Shown here: one piece after another, positions 56,073 through 64,000 of the stretch
Layout: every line of letters begins with the position of its first letter
Position numbering within the stretch: the first letter of the stretch is position 1
Assembly (NCBI RefSeq): GCF_964340395.1
Contig: NC_135563.1
Location: 10,398,075 to 10,462,074, forward strand
Direction of reading: 5' to 3'
DNA length: 64,000 bases
From: Glandiceps talaboti
Taxonomy: Eukaryota > Hemichordata > Enteropneusta > Spengelidae
The notes under the pieces: model-generated
What the model saw: the letters and a program-made list of their open reading frames with translations, nothing else
What the model was told of the DNA's origin: nothing
Databases searched by the model: none
Program-made: the position numbers and the translations under genes

Positions 56073-57600
56073 TGTGTTCATTTCAAGCGAAGAACGTATG
56101 TGAATTTAAAAATGATGTTTCCGATTTCCCCAATTCCTAAAAACATTAAATTACAATTGTTGAACTTAAGTGTGTGTAGCGGAAAAGGAGATGATAGGAG
56201 CTGCTTTTTGTGTATTATAACGGATTCTCAACTAATCTCTACTGTGTAGTTAAGCATACAGTAAAGTCTTTGTTATCATGAGTACAAATTCTTGCAAAAT
56301 CCACTGCCGACACAAACAGCTGTAGCTTAAGGAAATATTTGGCGTATATGTCTGCAAATGAAATTCCCAAACTGCCAACATCAGAATTGTAAGCGTACTG
56401 CATATATTTGGATAATATAGATACATGAAGGATAGAGGCGATTAATTATGCATGCTTGATTTCAAATAATTAACTTCTAGGCGGCCATCCATACTCACTG
56501 CCTCGTTAATAATTGATTAAGAGGAATAAATTTAATCTTAAAAGCAATTGAGATAAATTATTAAGGGAAAAGGGTACGTAACGACACTGTCGACATACTT
56601 GCTTTGAAGTTTCTGTATAACGTTACTCGGTAAACATTTTAAGAGTTCTGTAATCATGATTTTATCGCTCTCTTTAAACTTGGCCTTAGATGACATTGGT
56701 GGATATACTTTTAATTAAACATCCACAATAATATTCATGAGGACATTTGACATTTGATTATGCAGCATTTGTAAGACTACTTTTTGATTGAGTAACTTTG
56801 TAAATATTTTAACAGATATAATATCAGTCCCCTTAAGCTTGTTGCAGCAGAAAGTCGGTCATTTAAAAATGCTTTGCATTATTGATAACGGATCACATGA
56901 AAAGTAGGTTTCCTTTTCATAGATTATTGGTCATAGATTATTGGATTTGATAGCCTCGAGAGTTCTCATGCAGAACGGTGGTTTAATGACTATAAAAAAA
57001 CTGCATATCGTGGATTAAACACTAATGTTTTCTCGGTGTGTATACACGTCCTATGGGTTCAATGTAAGAGAATGTGTGTTTTACAGAAAGTAGGTTGAGG
57101 AGGTGTTTGAATATTATATGTCCATATATAATTGAAGTGATGTGGAACTTTGCAAACTTTACGCGTATCTGTGTGTATCTGTGAACTGGTTTACTTACAT
57201 CATTTCATGCATGTTTATTTTATTACCTTAAAATAAGTATCAGGGCACCTTTGGGGGTTTTGTTTCTCTATGGAGGCTAGTGACAACTATACGATCGATG
57301 CATATATTTGTTTTCTAGGTGAATACCCTTTTTACTGTCTACACCTGCACTGTCGTGTACTTCGTCCAAGGTGACTCCCAAGTCTGAAGTATGTGAAGGG
57401 CATCTTTGATATTCATGTTGCTAATAGCGACTAAGTGATGACATTTTGCATCGTAAATCTAGAGAATCAGTTACATCTGAACGTTCGCTTATCTGTCTAG
57501 CAACAACATTAACAAATTAGAATGTGGACAGCCCTCTGCTTCATTCAAAGTTCTGTGACATATTTTAACAACTGAGAACACATACTAATTGGGGGTGTAT
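56073..57600. other. Unique AT-rich stretch, no gene seen
   Basis: A 14-bp tandem pair (CATAGATTATTGG) lies near 56918-56945. No frame of interest was found. Confidence 0.5.
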
Positions 57601-57702
57601 TTTGATTGCTTTGAGAGATGGATGGGTTGGTGGGTGGACGTGGTTTAGATGGGTGTGATGGTTGGTGGATTTTTTTTAAATGGTAGACTGGCTGGTGGAT
57701 AG

Positions 57703-57735
<33 letters not shown>

Positions 57736-57782
57736 CGGGTGGATTGGTTGGTTGGTTGGTTGGTTGGTTGGTTGGTTTGGTT
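57601..57782. repeat. GGAT/GGTT/GT-rich compound repeat
   Basis: Degenerate GGATGGGT/GGTTGGTGG words, a GT run (about 57703-57733), GGGCGGGTGGAT, then about nine perfect GGTT units (about 57744-57779). It is strand-asymmetric, with almost no C on the plus strand. Confidence 0.9.
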
Positions 57783-58176
57783 GTTCATTGGTTGCGGTGC
57801 ATTACGGTACCACCATGTAACAGTTAAACATGTTATTCCCCGCTATTTTGCATAATTGCATAACATGAGAAAATACACAAATTCGAGTTTGAAGTTTATT
57901 GTACTTGGTAATCATGTTAATGATAAAAATGTAAAAGATGTTCTAATGTGGAATCAAGTCGTTTTTTGTTGAATTTGGAGTTAGATCTATACTTTTCTCA
58001 ATTTACAAGCCTATATAGTACAAAGTATCACATTTCATGAACTTTTTATAAAAGTATTATTTTCAACCCAGCAGAACACACAGATAAGAACAAGTCGATA
58101 TCGATCTGTTAATTACGATGCATTCCCTGTTGACACATCTTGTAATATTATTTTGATCAATATACAATATAGTGCG
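57783..58176. other. Unique AT-rich stretch, no gene seen
   Basis: Nothing recognisable; the minus-strand frame crossing into the next array is spurious. Confidence 0.55.
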
Positions 58177-58248
58177 TACATACATACATACATACATACA
58201 TACATACATACATACATACATACATACATACATACATACATACATACA
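58177..58248. repeat. CATA microsatellite
   Basis: About 18 perfect CATA units. Confidence 0.98.
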
Positions 58249-61200
58249 AATTCTCACTGAGTAACACATTTATATACCAAAAAAATGAATTCTTGAATGA
58301 AGTATTTCACATACTTGGCTTTAAGAAGCGAACGCTTTCCATTACCACCGAGAGGCAATGAATAATTGAGCGATGAAGAGCCGATAGCTATCGAATATAT
58401 AAATGTGTGTATAGATGTGTTCGTGTTATCTCATATGGATGATCAAATTGATGGATGGGAGGATAGCCTTAAACTACCCGGATGTCCCGTCAAGTGTTCA
58501 TTCTCTGCCAAACACATATTTCTCCCTCTGAAAACTATTTGTTCAAGTGGTTCACTTCAATCTGTTTTGATTCGCACGTTAAAAAAATCAAGTATTTTGT
58601 GGAAAATGGGCAGCGCCTAAAGGCAGTACGCAGAAATGAAATAACATTGAAATGCATGATCCATTTAGGAAATCCTTAGATTATCATAAAAAAGGAAAGT
58701 GTTCACGTTTGCTAAGCTAATACATGCTCTAAGTACAACGCTTGTCTCTCAAACTGTGTGTTGTATTGTTAACAAAAAATATATAATCGTTGCGTGGATG
58801 GATATGAAAAATAAATACTTTATCATATTCCCGAAGCGTGTGTGCGACAAAAGAGGGCGGAACACATCAACTACACATCTTCATTACCTGCAGGTGATCG
58901 ATACATCAGGTGGACAGGACATTATCCTGCCGTTAACGTGCACATCAATCTTTGTGTACAAAGAATAGACTATTAGGTTGAATAAAGACGTTTAGATGTA
59001 AGTTGTATATGCCAGAGTTCATTACAGTGTGTACTATTTCGCAATTATAGAAGTTCAAATAAAACCAATACAGTGACTATAGTTGCATTATTTATGGCTC
59101 CTTCTCTTTCACCTCAAGGTTAGTCAGCTCTGTGAACAGTTGATCTAACAGCTGTCTATTAGACTCAACACTTTATTCCATGAAAATGGTAATGTTTTCA
59201 ACAAGATGTATACAACTAGAGGCGTGCATTTTACATGCATCTGTTCTATATAGGCTCCGTATTAGGCCGGGTGGTGAAACCAGCAAGCGTTCTCTCTTCT
59301 CAGCCTGGGAACTCGGTTTTATCAACTTCATTATTTTTCATGGATACCACGTGTGGAAGCTGATTGTTTGATTAAGTCACACGATGCATATATTATGTTG
59401 TTTAAGCCTCCTGGTACCCATATTACATCAAGTCACGTTGTGTTTATAGTATGACCATCGTGTCAAATTACAACGATGTAGCCAGGTTGGGTATATACGG
59501 AATGTGACCTTTGTACAAATGATATCTCAAATGCTAACAGGTGTTTGATACATACATTTTGCTCTGAATTTTCCCTATTTTCTTGATTTCTAGATCGTAA
59601 AATCTGTTTTTTTTACTGTTTTCTTTTCTCAATAATATTACGTATTACGTAATAATGCAGGCCCCTACACATTGAAATACCATAAGTATCGCTGCCACCA
59701 GTGGCTAGTGGCGGCCATATTTTGATTTCTGATTGGATGTAAGCAACAACATGGCAGAGTGACGTTGTGTAAAACAGGACGGTGGCATGCAAATATCTTC
59801 ATAGTGTCAATATACATGGCACTTTTCCACTGCAAACGCACTTGGGCCATAAACATACTGATATATTGATGATATGTTATGCGTTCTCAATGTTGCAGAC
59901 TATCTGAAAACTGTAGAATATAATGTATGCATATTTTTGAGACATGTAGGTTGATGTGGCAAATTCAACATGGTCGCTACTGATGGCAAACATTGGACCG
60001 GAAGCGGGAGCCGATGAAGCTGCTACATAGCAGCTCGACCAAAGGAGGAGTCGTTGTTGGCGCTACTGTCAACTAGTATTAACGAGCGATTAAAATGATT
60101 GCACACCTATAAGCGTCTACGAAGGTGTTTGATAATGAAATAAAACAACTAGATCAAACTGGATGTAGGACTTCGTCACTTTGTCCATGCGCCCAGCACG
60201 TGAACAATAGTTGTCGCTACAGGTCTACGTGTCTTATCGTATATAATTTGCATATCGTTGATATTCAAAAAAGACTTGCTGAACTGTAGAATATATAAAC
60301 TAAAAAATAAATGCCTCGGTATCATCTTCCAGTAGCAACATTAGCTACTGTGACCGTCTTCTTTTTTAAGCCCAAGTTTCTTTAAAACTATTCTTAAAGC
60401 TTCAATTTGTATGAAGGTCAAATATTAAAATGTTACACTATCATCAGTTCATCGATCAGACAAATTGCATCACGCATAAAGCATTAACTTCCTCTGCACC
60501 TTTGGTGTTCGCCTGTAAAACCCCAGTGGTACCTGCTGGTAACGTTGGCCCTCTGAGATCACGCCCAAACAGTTGAATTTCCGCTAAGTGCTCAATAAAC
60601 GCATCATTTCGGTGGCTACCTCGTATATCACGACAGTGTAAAAGCTGTCATTCGGGGATTTTATTTCGTGAGTGCATGTAAACTGCTGGAAAATATCACA
60701 ATACCAACCTCGGCGCACAGAATTTCATTCAGCTTTAATGAGTGCATCTGAACTAATGATTCATCTGAGCTAGCTACTATGTGTAGCAGATTCAAGAATA
60801 CGTGTACGAAGACATGATGGCCTTCGCATGGGGCAAAGACGTTTAGAAATATATATATCTCCTCCTATGTCTATCAGCATGTTACTCACTCACCTAAACA
60901 TTCTCTCTCTATTTCGACAGGTAATTAGCAACGCATCGGATACAAATTCTTCCATGCAGGCTTCAGTTCACCTATCATCTCACAAAAAAACGTCATATCC
61001 GCACATTAGCCAAATATTGCCGTAAAGGTGATATCATTTAGTAATAAACCTTATCATAAATATAACCATATTAACAATTAATGAGAATTAAAGGCTTGTA
61101 CTTTTTTTATATTTTCAATTAGGCCAGTACGATTTGAAATTTATTTTGCCAGAATATTTATGTGTATGTTAAATGTTTGTTTGCTAAATTGGGTTGATTT

Positions 61201-61309
61201 TTAGTAATGCAAAATTTGTACTTGTTATCATGTGGATTTTAATCCTGTTATAATTTGTTTTTATTTTATATTCAAAATTAGGCATCACAAGGAAGAGTGA
61301 GTATGTGTA
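58249..61309. other. Unique AT-rich stretch of 3 kb, no gene supported
   Basis: Frames of 60-89 codons at 58366-58620, 58699-58968, 59180-59371 and 60828-61025 (plus) are not recognisable. A palindromic ATTACGTATTACGTAAT lies near 59638-59654. GGCGGCCATATTTTGAT near 59710 looks like a repeat fragment but has no partner here. Confidence 0.5.
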
Positions 61310-61437
61310 GTCATGTGTGGGCGGGTGGCGTGTACGCGCGTGCGAGCGTGCGTTTGCAATTGTGAGTTCACGCGCTCGTGTGGGTGTGAGTGGGTGTGTG
61401 CACGCGCGCGTACGTACGTAGGTAGGTAGGTAGGTAC
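61310..61437. repeat. Alternating GT/CG tract with GGTA units
   Basis: A purine-pyrimidine alternating stretch (GTGTGTGCACGCGCGCGTAC, GTACGCGCGTGCGAGCGTGC) ending in five GGTA units. The GC/GT alternation is a Z-DNA-prone pattern and is rich in CpG compared with the rest of the window. The antisense frame here (61184-61498) is repeat-driven. Confidence 0.8.
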
Positions 61438-62778
61438 AACTACCTAAAAGTAATTTATTCATTTCATAAGCTTTCCAATGCATCCTAAGGAGACACATTT
61501 GGTGAGATTATGCAAAGTATCTGGTTCTTTTGATATTTTGATATTTTTTTTGATATTCCTCCGTAGAGCGGAATCGTGATGGCCTACCCGCGGGTGGTGA
61601 TGATTATTACCGTTTATCATTGCCTATTGGGTAGACCCACGTGACGTAAATAAAGCTCGTAGTCGTGAAATCCTAGTCACCGTTTGTCTTATTGCAATAT
61701 CTGGAATGTAATGAAAATCGCTCTGTGTTCAATTACTCGGAAATAAATAAAATAGGAACGACTTCGTGAACATATTTGAAGAGTATAATTGTACACTGAG
61801 AGGAAATGTTGATATGATTAAGCCCACAGGGAAACGGTCGATCACGAAAACCGTTTTTTATCAGAACTACTTTTAGTTCCATTTGTTCTCATTAACGGAG
61901 ATAAAGTGTGAAATACGGCCGTTTCGCACACATTTTATCTTTTTCATGCAATGACAACATATTTTTTGTGTACAATATTGGCTGTGTTTACACGGTGATG
62001 AGAGGTAAACGAAAGATAGACATATTTGGTTACTTTTGATTGACAGGGTTAAGTAGACTGAATGAGAAACGTCGTCTCTGCAGTTTTAGAAAGGTGTGAT
62101 TTTCAAAACTTAATATTGTGTAAGAGCTCGTATGTTTGTAAAATAACTAACTTGTCGGGTATTGCTTCTGTGGTTACTGTCAAGGCCTCATCAATCACAC
62201 TGTACTATATATGTGCGTGTCAATACAGTAAAATATAACAATTCTATTTGATTTCACGATCCCCTATAGTGTTTCATCCTACCCTTTTTGGTGATAAACG
62301 ATATTCAGACGTTAAAACACAAATTGGAGATCAGAGAAAACTCCTAAATTCGCTGTTTATTTTAAATGTTCTATAGTGCCTTGTAAATATATGTCTTAAT
62401 TGTATGTTATAGAAGTCTATTCTCGGAATCGTGTTGTAAAACTCCTGGGCACCTTTACGGCTACATCCGAAGCCTCAGCGGAAAAATATGCTTTTACTTG
62501 CTAGAATGATTCTAAAGACGCTGTACACCTACGTATTACCGCTTCGTATTATACTTCTGGACAGCGGTATTGCTATAACGCATACAAAAGTCATTTGCTA
62601 TATGTTGTAAGAATCAAAGGTGTCCATTAATGCGTTTCACGTATTTCTTTTCATATATATTTTTTTAGATAATGGTTTCCAAAAAAAGTGTTCACCAAAA
62701 CTAATAGTTATCCAATTTATCGGTTATCACTTTCTGAATCTACCAGTCCGCGATTTTGTTCCAGTTCAGATACACTCA
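61438..62778. other. Unique AT-rich stretch, no gene seen
   Basis: A small doubled TTTTGATATT word lies near 61528-61557. A 69-codon frame (62620-62829) overlaps the following MITE and is not recognisable. Confidence 0.5.
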
Positions 62779-63140
62779 GGCCTAACAAGAAAAATTGCAA
62801 TGGGTTGTTCCGATTACTCTCAATTTTAGAATAGGTGAGGTAGGTACATTTTTTATTTTATTTTTATATATATTTTTTTTTTCATGTGTGTGTGTCTAGT
62901 GGACATGGTCTCTGTGTTATTGATTTCTTCCCATCAGATGTACAGCCATTACAGATTGAACAGTTTTAAAGTTATTTCTCAAATTCAGTTGATGTCAGTT
63001 TTCGCATCCACTATTTCTTGCGAGACTTCACAATTTTCGCGATTTTTTTTTTCTCGAATACGAAGAAAAAAGTTTAGGGTCGACAGTGAAAATCTAGGTG
63101 GGGTTGAATAACCGGAACCACATAATTATTTGTTCAGGCC
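62779..63140 (+). mobile_element. MITE-like element, family A, copy 2
   Basis: A 362-bp relative of 2020-2387 in the same orientation. It starts GGCCTAACAAGAAAAATTG and ends in a GGAACCACATAATTATTTG segment then CAGGCC. Interior landmarks shared with copy 1 include GGTCTCTGTGTTAT, CAGATGTACAGCCATTACAG, TTGATGTCAGTTT, CGCATCCACTATTTCT, GAGACTTCACAAT and AGTTTAGGGT. Flanking bases (TCA / TGG) do not show the TAA duplication seen at copy 1. The 75-codon frame inside is not conserved as protein. Confidence 0.8.
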
Positions 63141-64000
63141 TGGTCAGCAACGTCTAGTCAAAGCACATAATATTGCATGGCACGTATCAGACTAAGTTTA
63201 TATAACGCATGTCGGTACTTAACGCTGACGACATTTTTTCTTTAACCAAATATCTTCCCGCCAAAACATTATTTGGTAAAAGAACGATATTGCTTATAAT
63301 ATTTTGGTACTTTCAGCTTAAAATTTTGTCTGGCTTGACTCAGAAGTTAGGCTTCGTTTCCTCGTTGTCTTAGGTGAGGCTAATCGCATTATGCTGGCAT
63401 GTGGAATGTTCAGAGTGTGAAAGAGTCATATACTCCCCGTGCTCTCAGTACAGGTTTAATTTGCATCTATCACCTGAGACAAGCTATGCTTAAAATATTG
63501 ATTAGAAAAAAGGGTGACACATAACCAATAGTTGTTGACTTTCTGACTCGTCTAATAGAGCGGCGCTAACACAAATGCACTCGCTCGATAAACTATCGAC
63601 TCTCACTTCATTACATCGTACATTTAACAACTCGGTCTTAAATGGGAAAAACTTCCCACTTTCACAGAAATGAATAATACATGTTTAGGATGCCAAGGCC
63701 GTGTAGTAAGTTTTTTAAGAAGCACAATTTCATAACACAATAGTTCGTGTTTACCCCCCCCCCCCTTACCCCCACTCGCCTCCGCGTAGATTCCATTTTA
63801 CTGCAACTTCTATTGTATACATGGTATAGTATAATGAAGAGATAGAGATAGAACGAGTGAGACAAAGAGAGAACGGGAGTGTGTGTGTGTGTGTGTGTGT
63901 TTGTGTTTGTGTTTGTGTCGTAGGAGGTGTCACGAAAGGTCAAAAATGACTTGTATTGACAACAAAAAGGTTTCAGTTGAATGAACCAAGATCTTAGCAG
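63141..64000. other. Unique stretch with simple repeats at the end
   Basis: A run of 12 C (63754-63765) followed by CCCCC gives G-quadruplex potential on the minus strand. A GT run lies at about 63879-63918. The minus-strand frame 63662-63943 crosses both and is spurious. No gene is seen. Confidence 0.5.

Noticed and set aside
55338-56249. Open frames up to 303 codons of His-Thr-Tyr-Ile and Arg-Thr-Asp-Gln repeats
   Set aside because: All frames on both strands are open because the CATA, GACG and GACA units contain no stop in any phase; the frames exist only where the tetranucleotide array exists and show no unique protein sequence.

Overview
This 64 kb window is AT-rich eukaryotic, almost certainly animal, nuclear DNA. 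The evidence is the density of long microsatellites (TA, GA/TC, CATA/TATG, GACA/TCTG, AAAC), tRNA-derived SINE fragments with Pol III A/B boxes, many short non-autonomous inverted-repeat elements, and the absence of compact coding. The SINE types (a MetaSINE-like central block, and a tail resembling AAAGCGCTATATAAA) resemble those of marine invertebrates such as molluscs, hemichordates, echinoderms and cephalochordates. I cannot name the species.

I find no protein-coding gene, rRNA, true tRNA gene or CRISPR array that I can support. Open frames are short, or are artefacts of tetranucleotide and dinucleotide repeats that lack stop codons. The window reads as intergenic DNA or the inside of very large introns. 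Two open stretches (46275-46772 and 55099-55283) are listed only as weak candidates.

Layout: 1-12 kb holds unique AT-rich DNA with a MITE copy (2020-2387), two SINE fragments (about 3.1 and 8.1 kb), a foldback at 7.8 kb, large TA/TCTG/TATG arrays at 10.7-11.06 kb and a foldback at 11.94-12.08 kb. From 12 to 29 kb it is mostly unique sequence broken by microsatellites, a minisatellite at 16.3 kb, a relic of a foldback family at 16.5 kb and a SINE tail at 21.9-22.1 kb. At 29.1-30.6 kb lies an old, diverged tandem duplication of about 0.6 kb whose second copy has grown a long TA array. At 31.57-31.94 kb is a near-complete palindromic element with TA ends. At 33.6-34.4 kb a 27-bp minisatellite lies on both sides of another foldback. 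At 38.76-39.13 kb is a third inverted-repeat element with TA ends. At 40.1-42.8 kb a 1.3-kb sequence is present twice around a 100-N assembly gap, most likely two haplotypes placed end to end; a fourth inverted-repeat element (42438-43240) starts inside it. At 44.6-45.4 kb are two GA arrays, one flanked by a duplicated 55-bp sequence. From 46 to 54 kb it is mostly unique, with a further inverted-repeat element at 50.7-51.0 kb. At 55.4-56.07 kb is a higher-order array of alternating CATA, GACG and GACA blocks. The last 8 kb is unique sequence plus microsatellites and the second copy of the first MITE family (62779-63140).

Nothing here forms a pathway or operon. The biology on show is repeat biology: non-autonomous DNA transposons, SINEs, microsatellite growth and an assembly-level duplication. 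All identities between repeats were judged by eye.
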